From: Terriglobia bacterium
Lineage (GTDB): Bacteria; Acidobacteriota; Terriglobia; Terriglobales; Acidobacteriaceae
Assembly: GCA_020072845.1 (NCBI GenBank)
Contig: JAIQGF010000011.1
Span: 124,001 to 188,000, forward strand
DNA length: 64,000 nucleotides
Direction of reading: 5' to 3'
This document shows, piece after piece, positions 42,022-53,400 of the stretch; positions within the stretch are counted from its first letter, which is position 1, and every line of letters starts with the position of its first letter. The translations under genes were made by a program, and so were the position numbers. The notes under the pieces were generated by a model, which was given only the letters and a program-made list of their open reading frames with translations, did not search any database and had not been told where the DNA came from.

Positions 42022-43569
42022 ATGCTGCAGCAAACGTTCATTCACATCCCCGGCATAGGCAAGCTGACCGAACAGGATCTGTGGGAACACGGCATCCAGT
42101 CATGGGACGATGCCGACCGCTTCGAAAAGCGCTTCGGAGCCGTGGGCGCCCGCCTGCAGCACGTCCTCGACGAATACATTCCCCGATCGCGCGAGGCAAT
42201 TAGAACTCGCGACGCCGCTTTCTTCGAGCGCCTCTGCACGCTGGGCGAGGCATGGCGCGTATTCCCGGAATTCGCTGACGAATGCGTCTACCTCGACATC
42301 GAGACGACGGGCTTGTCCACGGTCTTCGACAGCGTCACCATGGTCGGCCTATATGACGGCCGGAAATACAAAGTTTTCATCGAAGGCGAAAATCTGCAGG
42401 ACTTTGCGGCAGAGTTAGAGCGTTACTCCGTTGTGGTCACGTTCAACGGTTCCGGATTCGACCTTCGTTTTCTCAAGCTCGCCTTTCCTGGCCTCCGCAT
42501 TCCGCCAATTCACATCGACCTTCGCTGGTTAACCCGGAAGCTCGGGCTGCGCGGTGGCCTTAAGGAGATTGAGACGAAGCTCGGCATCACGCGCCCAGAC
42601 GAGGTGAAGGATTTGGGCGGCTACGAAGCAACGGTTCTCTGGTCGAAGTACCTTCGGGGCGAACGTTCGGCCCTCCAGCAACTCGTCCAATACAACACCG
42701 AAGACGTGGTTCACCTGAAGGCGATTATGGAGATTGCCTACGACCGCCTAAGCAAGCGGACGGCTACGTTTCTGCGCAGCTCCATAGCGCCGATTTTTTC
42801 CGGCGTTACGGAAATGCCGCGTGCGTCGCGCTCGGTGGTGAGGCGTGCAAGGTGCACATCGAAGTCGAGCGGCGTTGTGGCCTCGCTCCTCGCCAAATGC
42901 GGCCCTCAGCGCGTAGTGGGTATTGACCTCACAGGCAGCGAACGCAGAGCGACAGGCTGGGCACTAATGGATGGCGCAGAAGCCTCTACAATGGCTCTGC
43001 GGACCGATGAAGAGCTCATCAGGGAAACAGTGGCAGCACGCCCGGATATCGTGTCAATCGATTCGCCATTGTCTCTACCCGAACAGGTAAAGAGCTTGGA
43101 AAACATTTCGGGCCTGATCTACCGGAAATGCGAGCTCGCTCTTAAGCGCATGGGCATCTCTGTCTTTTGGTGCCTCCTGCCTACGATGCAGGGGCTCACA
43201 ATGCGAGGCATGAGGCTGGCGCAGACATTGCGAGGACTGGGCCTAACCGTCATTGAGAGCTATCCGGGTGCCGCACAGGACCTCTTGGGCATTCCGCGCA
43301 AGGGAGCCAGTCTGGAAGAGCTCAAATGGGGACTTCACCGCGCTGGCATCAATGGGAGCTTCCTGACTGAGCGCGTCACCCACGACGAGGTCGACGCGAT
43401 TACCTCCGCATTGGTCGGCCTGTTTTACCTGGCTGATGAGTACATAGCCCTCGGCACACCTTCGGAGGACTACCTGATCGTGCCGCGGTCGCCGAAGATC
43501 AATTACGCGAAGCTCGCGGAAATTCTCTCCGCCACCGGCCTCGATTCGGTGGACAGGAGCCATGCTTAA
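42022..43569 (+). CDS. YprB-like DEDD exonuclease fused to DUF429 RNase H-like nuclease
   Basis: A 515-residue fusion. After a helix-hairpin-like start (FIHIPGIGKLTEQDLWEHGI), residues about 85-245 form an RNase H-fold exonuclease of the YprB type: YLDIETTGLS (Asp92, Glu94), VVTFNGSGFDLRFL (Asp147), and YNTEDVVHLKAI (Asp228). Residues about 297-475 match DUF429: VVGIDLTGSERRATGWALMD (Asp302), DIVSIDSPLSLP (Asp346), VIESYPGAA (Glu411) and THDEVDAITSAL. Two nuclease-type acidic sites in one chain suggest end-processing or invader-nucleic-acid cleavage. It is the first of four close-packed genes; 14 bases separate it from the next. Confidence 0.78.
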   Translation: MLQQTFIHIPGIGKLTEQDLWEHGIQSWDDADRFEKRFGAVGARLQHVLDEYIPRSREAIRTRDAAFFERLCTLGEAWRVFPEFADECVYLDIETTGLSTVFDSVTMVGLYDGRKYKVFIEGENLQDFAAELERYSVVVTFNGSGFDLRFLKLAFPGLRIPPIHIDLRWLTRKLGLRGGLKEIETKLGITRPDEVKDLGGYEATVLWSKYLRGERSALQQLVQYNTEDVVHLKAIMEIAYDRLSKRTATFLRSSIAPIFSGVTEMPRASRSVVRRARCTSKSSGVVASLLAKCGPQRVVGIDLTGSERRATGWALMDGAEASTMALRTDEELIRETVAARPDIVSIDSPLSLPEQVKSLENISGLIYRKCELALKRMGISVFWCLLPTMQGLTMRGMRLAQTLRGLGLTVIESYPGAAQDLLGIPRKGASLEELKWGLHRAGINGSFLTERVTHDEVDAITSALVGLFYLADEYIALGTPSEDYLIVPRSPKINYAKLAEILSATGLDSVDRSHA

Positions 43570-43583
43570 TCTACAATGCCCCG

Positions 43584-44144
43584 ATGGCAGAACCGCAACA
43601 CCGCCGTGTCGTTCTCGGCATAACAGGCAGGATCGGGGCCGGAAAGACCTCGGTGGGAAAGTATTTGGCCAGTGAGCGCGGGTTTCAGTACCTGCGATAC
43701 AGCCAAGTGTTGTCCGAGTGGCGGGGCGCAGAGGCGAACAGCAAGGCGGAGTTGCAAGCTGTGGGTTGGGCGGTTATGGCGGGAAGCTTACAACCGGGCC
43801 TCAATCGTGAGCTGATCGCCAGAATACAACCGGGAAAAGACTGCGCTGTGGACGGCCTCCGTCACCCGGTCGATTATGAAAGCCTGAGGAACACTTTTGC
43901 TTCCTCTTTCTTCCTGATTTTTGTAGACTGCCCCGCCCAAGTCCGATGGGAGCGTTTGCACGCCAGTGGTCGCTACAAGACACGCCAGGACTTCGATGCG
44001 GCCGACGCGCATCCGGTTGAGCAGCACATTGACGAGCTTCGGCCAAAGGCGTTCGCCATTATTCCTAACACCGGAAGCCTGGGTGATCTTTTCGTTGCAG
44101 TTAACGGCGTGTTAGAGCGCATCCGGTCAGGAGACCAGCCGTGA
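43584..44144 (+). CDS. P-loop nucleoside/nucleotide kinase (dNMP kinase-like)
   Basis: A 186-residue P-loop protein. Walker A is GRIGAGKTS (Lys21), the lid/acceptor region has DGLRHPVDYESLRNTF (Asp90), the Walker-B-like strand is FFLIFVDCPAQVRWERL, and the C-terminus has FAIIPNTGSLGDL. This layout (DGxRHPxD, then D-x-P-x-x-x-R-W-x-R) is that of the AAA_18/cytidylate- and dephospho-CoA-kinase-like group, which includes phage dNMP kinases. Its gene overlaps the PurZ-like gene by four bases (GTGA), so the two are translated together, and it may phosphorylate the product of that enzyme. Its exact substrate is not known. Confidence 0.75.
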   Translation: MAEPQHRRVVLGITGRIGAGKTSVGKYLASERGFQYLRYSQVLSEWRGAEANSKAELQAVGWAVMAGSLQPGLNRELIARIQPGKDCAVDGLRHPVDYESLRNTFASSFFLIFVDCPAQVRWERLHASGRYKTRQDFDAADAHPVEQHIDELRPKAFAIIPNTGSLGDLFVAVNGVLERIRSGDQP

Positions 44145-45232
44145 GCCTCTGGGTTGTTGTCGGCGGACAGTACGGGTCGGAGGGGAAAGGCAAGATTTCT
44201 GCCTTTATCACCCTGCGCGAAGACATCGACATCTGCATCCGCTGCGGCGGACCGAATTCTGGGCATTCGTTCGTCGCGGAGGACGGGCGCACCATGCTTG
44301 TTCGCCAGCTCCCGACAGGTTTCGTCAATCCTCGAACAATGCTGATGATTCCCGCCGGGGCGCTGATCGACCTTGATGTGCTGCGGCACGAGATCGAGTC
44401 TCTGGGCTTGGACGAGCGGCGCGTCCGAATTGATCGCAATGCAATGGTCATCGAGCCGTCTGATCGGGAACGTGAGGCCCAGTTAGGCTTGCGCGAGCGG
44501 CTGAGTTCGACCCTGTGCGGAGTCGGGTCGGCTGTGGCGCGACGCGCTCTCCGAGGGAGCGATGTCCGTCTTGCTTCGCATGCTGCCAAGGCCAGTCCGT
44601 GGTTGACCGCCTTCTTGGACGACGTTTCCCTCAAAGCAAACCAAGCTGTCGATGAGGGCCGCAAAGTTCTCGTAGAGGGGACGCAAGGGTTTGGCCTGTC
44701 TCTGTACCACACCGCGGAGTACCCCAAGGCCACTTCGAGGGATACAACCGCTGCAGGATGTCTTAGCGAAGTTGGCTTAAGCCCGCGTTTGGCTACTCAA
44801 ATCGTGCTCGTACTGCGGACATTTCCAATCCGTGTGGCTGGCGAACAAGCAGGATCACTGAAAGAGGAGATCGACTGGGAAACTCTGCAGGCTGAGAGTG
44901 GATACCCGCACCCCATCCACGAGATAACGAGTGTGACTCGCAAGACCCGCCGTGTTGCTAGGTTCGATTGGGACTTAGCGAAACGAGCTGTGTCTGTGAA
45001 CCGTCCGACTCACATAGCAGTCAACGGACTGGACTACTTCGATTATGAGGATCTTGGTAAACGCGATGTCGCCAACCTCTCGGAGCAGTCGTTGCGTTTT
45101 GTTTCGCGGCTCAGCGAATTCAAGGCATCGGACTATTTTCTGGGGGTGGGGCCGACTCTCACGAACGTGATTGAGGCGACGTCTGCTCTGTTGCCATTCC
45201 GGCAGGTTACAGCCTGTCCCGCACTGGTATGA
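44141..45232 (+). CDS. Adenylosuccinate synthetase-like protein of PurZ type
   Basis: A 363-residue relative of PurA, shorter than cellular PurA (about 430). The GTP loop reads VVVGGQYGSEGKGKI: the catalytic Asp13 of PurA (GDEGKGK) is Ser13 here, the change reported for phage PurZ, which makes the 2-aminoadenine precursor from dGMP and aspartate. His is kept in GGPNSGHSF; LVEGTQGFGLSLYHTAEYPK, TTAAGCLSEVGLSPR and VTRKTRRVARFDW replace the PurA equivalents EGAQG, TTAGG and TTGRRRR. The start is GTG at 44141, overlapping the kinase stop. The role, whether base modification or defence, is inferred and unproven. Confidence 0.8.
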   Translation: MSLWVVVGGQYGSEGKGKISAFITLREDIDICIRCGGPNSGHSFVAEDGRTMLVRQLPTGFVNPRTMLMIPAGALIDLDVLRHEIESLGLDERRVRIDRNAMVIEPSDREREAQLGLRERLSSTLCGVGSAVARRALRGSDVRLASHAAKASPWLTAFLDDVSLKANQAVDEGRKVLVEGTQGFGLSLYHTAEYPKATSRDTTAAGCLSEVGLSPRLATQIVLVLRTFPIRVAGEQAGSLKEEIDWETLQAESGYPHPIHEITSVTRKTRRVARFDWDLAKRAVSVNRPTHIAVNGLDYFDYEDLGKRDVANLSEQSLRFVSRLSEFKASDYFLGVGPTLTNVIEATSALLPFRQVTACPALV

Positions 45233-46116
45233 CTCTAGACGAAAAGCGCGAGGCCGAACGACAGCGGCTGGAAAGATTGAGGGAACGGCGGCCCACCACC
45301 GACGATTTTCCGGGCACCGGTGTCGTTCTGAGCGATGGTATCGAAAGCTACTGCAAGCAATTCGATCTCATCAGTCCCTTTAACAAGACTAACCTCAAGC
45401 CCGCATACTACAAGCTAAGTGTTGGCGACCAATACGCCATAGGTGGAGACCGCAAGAAGCTGCCAGACAAAGACGGCAATGAAGAATTGGATATTCCGCC
45501 CTTTGAAGTTGCAATCATCAAAACACTCGAAACAATTAACATGCCCCGGTTCCTGATCGGTAGATGGAACATCCAAGTTCCCCGTGCGTACGAAGGCTTA
45601 CTGTGGGTCGGAGGCCCTCAGGTCGACCCCGGATACGTCGGCCACCTGTTTTGCCCAATTTATAACCTTTCCGATCAGTTGGTGAGACTGCGGTACCGGG
45701 ACACCATTGCGGTGATTGACTTCGTCAAAACAACTGAATTTCACGAGGGGAACTCACTCGCATACAAGGCGAAGACTGAGTTGATCCTCTTCGAGGACTA
45801 CCCAGCGCTGCAGAGTGCCCTGGTGACTCAGGTCGATGCTCAAATCAAGGCGTTCCAGACAGATGTTGGAAAATTTCAAGCTGCGATTACCGAACTGCAA
45901 ACTAACACATCTGCGAGTATTCGCCGGGTTGAGGACAGAGCGGCACAAACCTCGACCATCATCTACACGGCGGTCGCGATTATGTTTGCTGCGGTTGCGA
46001 TAATTGCAACCAGTCAGTTTCAGAAGGCCGTAACAGTTTGGACATTCGGCGCGTTTCTCGTATCAGTGCTCGCCGTAATTGTGGCCTTTATAGCGTTCTT
46101 CTTCCGCGGCAGATAA
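45229..46116 (+). CDS. Membrane-anchored dCTP deaminase/dUTPase-fold protein
   Basis: A 295-residue protein in three parts. Residues about 30-190 fit the trimeric Dcd/dUTPase fold: GVVLSDGIESYCKQFDLISP, LKPAYYKLSVGDQYAIGG, FLIGRWNIQVPRAYEGLLWV, QVDPGYVGHLFCPIYNLSDQ, and RYRDTIAVIDFV. The deaminase glutamate expected in 'DPGFEG' is Val137, and the 'RSSLGR' loop reads GRWNIQ, so deamination is doubtful. Residues about 195-240 are a coiled coil, and two membrane helices end the chain (about 244-261 and 270-292, tail FFFRGR). It overlaps the previous gene by four bases (ATGA). A nucleotide-binding head on a membrane anchor suggests a sensor-effector. Confidence 0.72.
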   Translation: MTLDEKREAERQRLERLRERRPTTDDFPGTGVVLSDGIESYCKQFDLISPFNKTNLKPAYYKLSVGDQYAIGGDRKKLPDKDGNEELDIPPFEVAIIKTLETINMPRFLIGRWNIQVPRAYEGLLWVGGPQVDPGYVGHLFCPIYNLSDQLVRLRYRDTIAVIDFVKTTEFHEGNSLAYKAKTELILFEDYPALQSALVTQVDAQIKAFQTDVGKFQAAITELQTNTSASIRRVEDRAAQTSTIIYTAVAIMFAAVAIIATSQFQKAVTVWTFGAFLVSVLAVIVAFIAFFFRGR

Positions 46117-46122
46117 TCGGCT

Positions 46123-46431
46123 TCAGATATCCAGGTTCTTCACATCCAGCGCATTCTCTTCGATGAACTTCCGCCGCGCCTCCACGTCTTCGCCCATCAG
46201 CGTGGTAAAGATCGCCTCGCACGCCTCGATATCTTCCGCCTTCACCGCCAGCAGCGTGCGCCGCTCCGGGTCCATGGTGGTCTGCCACAACTGCTCCGCG
46301 CTCATTTCGCCCAGGCCTTTGTAGCGCTGTACCGTGAAATCCTTCTTGCCCTCGTTGAGCACGTAATCGAACAGCTCGCGGACGGTCTGCTTCTCCACCG
46401 GCTCCAGCTCCGGACCCTTGCGGCGGGCCAG
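46123..46431 (-). pseudogene. Detached duplicate of the gyrB 3' end
   Basis: The last 101 codons of gyrB are repeated here without a start or the rest of the gene. The protein reading is identical to the functional GyrB C-terminus from [14 protein letters not shown] to [10 protein letters not shown], but the DNA differs at a dozen or so positions, all silent. Homology ends sharply near 46431. It lies seven bases beyond the end of the dCTP-deaminase-like gene. Confidence 0.88.
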
Positions 46432-46459
46432 GGGCGCCACGTGCGGGGTCCTGCCGAAA

Positions 46460-46594
46460 TCACTTGGCTGGAGCCTCCGGTTTAGCGGGCTGGGAAGGCT
46501 TCGAGTCCTTCAGCTTGGCCAAGGATTCGTCCACGCGCTTCTTGAACCGGAATTGCCCATATCGATCAACCGGGGATTCTGTCCACAGCCGAGT
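46460..46594 (-). pseudogene. Detached C-terminal fragment of an unknown gene
   Basis: An open stretch with no start codon, reading [20 protein letters not shown] and ending in a Pro/Ala/Lys-rich tail with AKPEAPAK before TGA. It looks like the end of a truncated protein. It sits between the gyrB duplicate and the hypothetical gene ending at 46605. Confidence 0.4.
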
Positions 46595-46604
46595 CTACGC
46601 GCTG

Positions 46605-47084
46605 CTAATTTCCGCTGCCACTCTTCCGCGCTTCGTCGTCCTGGTACTCAATCTTGCGGCCGCTGCGCGCTTCCATGGCAGCGAGCGTTACGCGAACAAT
46701 GTCCTTACCGAGCTCCAGCACCGCCGCCTGCTGCTGGCCGTTTTCGTCTTTGTAACCGATCGTCAGGAAATGCTTGCGCTTCTTCGTGATAACCCATCGG
46801 CTGACAACCCCGCCACGTCTGCCAACCTTCTGCCCATACTCGAGGCTCTCGATTCGATCGTAAGGAATCTGGAGCTTGCCCGTGCCGTAGTCAAACAGGA
46901 AAACCTTCTCGTCGCTGGTGGATGAAACTCCTTCTGTTTGCTCCTTGATTGAGCTGACAGTGCCCCCGACGTACATCGTCTTTTGGCTGTCCACGCCTGC
47001 CCACAGAACCTCAAAGCAAAAACACACGATTAGGACAATTGAGACCACATTTCCTCTAAGCAGGAACTGCTTGAATCCACTCAT
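46605..47084 (-). CDS. Hypothetical membrane or secreted protein with MscL-like first residues
   Basis: A 159-residue protein. The ATG at 47084 has GGAGTGG upstream. The first 14 residues, MSGFKQFLLRGNVV, are almost the same as the start of MscL in this window (MKGFKQFLLRGNVV), but the continuation is unrelated: a hydrophobic segment (SIVLIVCFCFEVLWAG), then a conserved-looking domain with VGGTVSSIKE, FLFDYGTGKLQIPYDRIESL, EYGQKVGRR, KKRKHFLTIGYKDENG and ARSGRKIEY. I know that C-terminal pattern from uncharacterised acidobacterial exported proteins. It is a fusion of an mscL 5' end with another gene, or chance use of the MscL start. It lies between two copies of the gyrB tail. Confidence 0.62.
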   Translation of the reverse strand: MSGFKQFLLRGNVVSIVLIVCFCFEVLWAGVDSQKTMYVGGTVSSIKEQTEGVSSTSDEKVFLFDYGTGKLQIPYDRIESLEYGQKVGRRGGVVSRWVITKKRKHFLTIGYKDENGQQQAAVLELGKDIVRVTLAAMEARSGRKIEYQDDEARKSGSGN

Positions 47085-47233
47085 TTTTCCACTCCAGTTC
47101 AATAAGCTTGATTTGTCCTTTAAGGCTCCACATCCAAGAAAGATAGTCGCTCTAAAGATTTCGTCTGTGCGCAAACTCACCCCAGCCGGTGACCAGCCTC
47201 CGAACCCCTTAAACCTCAGCACTTTTTCCCTGC

Positions 47234-47266
47234 AAAAAAATTCAGGGCGGGAACGCTCCCGCCCCT
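47234..47266 (-). terminator. Rho-independent terminator after gyrB
   Basis: AGGGGCGGGA-GCG-TTCCCGCCCT on the minus strand followed by GAATTTTTTT. It lies about 30 bases past the gyrB stop, beyond a GACTGAAGAC repeat. Confidence 0.85.
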
Positions 47267-47292
47267 GACGACTGAAGACTGACGACCGAAGA

Positions 47293-50125
<2,833 letters not shown>

Positions 50126-50447
50126 CTCTGCGCCGTGTTCGTTTGTCATTCCGAGCGGGCTTCAGCCCGCGAGGAATCTGCTTTTCTGGGCGCACTTCGA
50201 GTGCTGCGCGCGCTGCACGCCCGGCCGCCAAAAATCACGTCAAACTATTGAATTTAATCGCACTTAGTCGCCGCCCGACCACTAGCAATTTTACCACAAA
50301 CCGGGGCGAATTCGGGGGTGATGGGAGGGCCCTAAGCCACTGAGGAAGCGTCACTTACAACGTCGATCTTTGGGTGGTGCGGGACGCAAGCCGGATTCCC
50401 GAAGCAGCCGGAACGCGATTATATCGTTCTACGACATGATGGAGTGC

Positions 50448-53400
50448 TCAATTCACGGACCGCACTGTGTCCGGCGTCATCAAGGCTATGTCACAACCTG
50501 TGCCCGCGGTCGCGCAGACAACGATTCCGCGGCGCACCAGCTTCACCGGCGCGTTGAGCGGTGCGTGCGGATTCATCTTGCCGGCCAAGGCATTGCGGAG
50601 TGCGTCTTCCGCTGCACGGAAGGCTTCGTTGCCGGAGATGAACTTCACTTCTTCAATCTTGCCGCCAGTGGAGACCAGCACAAAGAATTCCGCGCTCCCA
50701 CCGCTCTTCTCGATTCTCGGCAGATGGACGGTGCGCGCGCGGCTGAGCGCCTCGGGAGCCTCCTTCATGGCCAGCGCGGCCTCCGCCTCGCTCCCGGCGG
50801 CGCGGCGGAGACGGGCCTGAATGTCGCTTTTTCCCGCGGGATCCCCAAACCCGGTCGGGACAGTAGATTTCAATGCCTGGGCGTACATCTTCGCGGCTGC
50901 GGCATGTTTTCCCTGCTTTTCGTAGAGTTGGCCAAGGTGGTCTCCGACAGTGGGCGCTTGCAGCAGGTCCCATGCGGCGCGCAGGTACTCTTCGGCTTTG
51001 GTGAGGTCGCCCCGGCGGAAGTAAACCCAGCCCAGAGTATCCCAATAGCTGCCGAGCGAGGATGTGCGTTGAGCACCCTGCAGGGTCAGGTGTTCGAGTC
51101 TGGTGAGATCTGTCACCTCACTTTGCTCCTGCACCGCCTTGACCGCCAGTTGCTCCGCCAAATCAAGGTCGAGGTTGCGCTCAACCAATTCGTAGGCCAG
51201 ATTGTTCCTCATCAGAGGCGACGGTTGCAGATCCAGCGCCTGCTTCAACGCAGCGACGCCTTTCTCCACCTCGCCCGAGCGCATGTACGCGGTCCCAAGA
51301 TTTTGCAGCAGATCGGCACTTTGCGGGTGTTCCTTTAATACCGGTTCCAGGACGCGTATGGCCTCCGCGTATTGTTTGTCTGCCATCAACGCACCACTGA
51401 GGCGGTCGGCGGCATCGGCATCATCCGGGGCAATTTTCAGCAGCTTGCGCCAGACTTCGATGGCGTCTTTGCGTCTGCCCATCCATATGAGCGTCTGCGC
51501 GATCTGCCGATAAACGGCCGCGTCACTCGGGTTAACTTCCGCTTCCTTTTGAAATGCTTGCAGGGCTTCGTCGGTGTGGTGCATGGCGGATTGGGCGACG
51601 CCAATAGCGGCCCACGCCCGCGGAAACTTCGGATCGATGCTGAGTATCCTGCGGGCCAATTCTTCCACGCCCTGGAAGTCTTGGCGCTGAAAAGCCATGA
51701 TCAGTTGCTGGAACAGCCGCACCGCTTCCGGATCACGGTCGGCCAGGAAAGCTGTCGGGGCGTTCTCTCTCGCGGCGGGCTTCTCATTCTTCGCCGTCAG
51801 GACAATGTACTGCCCGGTATCATCCTCCACCGCCTTGACGAACTTTTTCCACTCGTCGCGTTTGGCGGGCGGCACCTCGTTTTTCTTGATCTGGAGCACG
51901 CGATCGACCAGCAGCACGCCATCCTTTAACTGGGAATGCGCGTGGTACTCGGCCCAGTCGTTGCTCAGGTCGACGTCGGCGCGTACGTCGGGCGTGTAGC
52001 TGGGCGGCATCTCCATCTTCGAGGTGTAGTGGAATTCGCTGGGCGGCCCCAGTTGCAGCGGGTCCACGGATTTTTCATCTTCCTGGCGCACGCTGGGTAG
52101 GCCCATTCCCGGCAAGGCGGCCAGGATGCGATGGTTCGCCCAGTCGGCATAATCCGTGCGGTTGTAGGTGTAGGTCATGGTAAAGGGCTCGTCGGTGGCA
52201 ACCGGCGAGCTGACCTTCACGTTGTCCACCGTCCCCAGGAACCCGCTGGCGTAGGAAATGCCCTGCAGCAACTCCTTCCATTGCGGCTGGGGCGTGCGCC
52301 GGAAAGCCAGGCGGAAGATGACTTCCGCATCCCCGCGCGACACGCGGCGGATGGCGCCGTTGAGCACGCCGTCGTCGCCTAGCTTGCCCTCAAAGCTGAA
52401 TTCGTCGCGGTCGCGCACCGGGGTGTCCGCCGGAGTCCTCACCAGTTCCGGCTTGTCGCCGACCAGCAAAGCACGCTTGTCGCGCAGACCGTACAGCAGC
52501 AGGCCGAACGGTGCTACTTCCGGCGTGGTGTCCAGCCAGACCACTTCCTTGCCCACGATCACCCGGCTAACCACGTGGTCGAACTGCACCGGCGAGGGTA
52601 CGTCCTCGTCAATCTTGCGTGACGAATTCACCAGCACCGGCTGGGCGGTGATGCCGACCGCCCGCAGCAGCGACGCCAGCAGCGTGTGCTTGTCTTTGCA
52701 GTCGCCATACTGGTTAGAGAGGACATCGCCCGCGGCATGCGGCTGGTATCGACCGGCGCCGAAATTGATCCCAATGTACCGAAACTCGGTGGAGACGTAC
52801 TGGTAAATGGCTCGGACCTTGTCCATCTCCGTGACCGCTGTACGCGTCAGCTCGGCCGCCTTAGCGCGTACTTCGGCGGTCGGCACGACTCGATCACTTT
52901 GCAAACCGCCGTACCACTTGCCGAGTTCTTCCCAGGAGCGGAAACTCGTCAACTGTACCGACGGCGGCGGTGCGTCCTTCTTGCTCTCCTTGCGCTTTTC
53001 CTCGTCCGTCTTACGCCGCAGCTTGTTCGTCTTCCAGGTGTAGAACCGGCGTGCGCCTTCCTCGCGAATGCTCGGTTGCGCATCCGCGCTCTTGATCTTC
53101 ACTTCGCGTGTGCGCGGGACGCTGACTTCCAACTGTTCGTCCAGCACAATACCCTCGGTTGTGAAGTTGTAGCTCAGCCAGAACTGCCCCGGCACCTGCG
53201 GCGTGTGCGTGCGCGACAGCATGCGGTACTCGAGAACGTCCCCCGGGCTGAGGCCTTTGACGGCAACGTGCTTCTGTCGCAGGTCGCTGTACATGGGCGC
53301 TATGCGCGAGACGTCCGACTCCATATCCTGGAAATTCTCCGGCGGCGTGATCACCACCGTGCCGTCCGGCTTGCGCACGCGCACGTAGGCGATCTCAACT

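Noticed and set aside
45229-46116. Calling the membrane protein a functional dcd
   Set aside because: The expected catalytic Glu and the RSS loop are not present, so only the fold is claimed.
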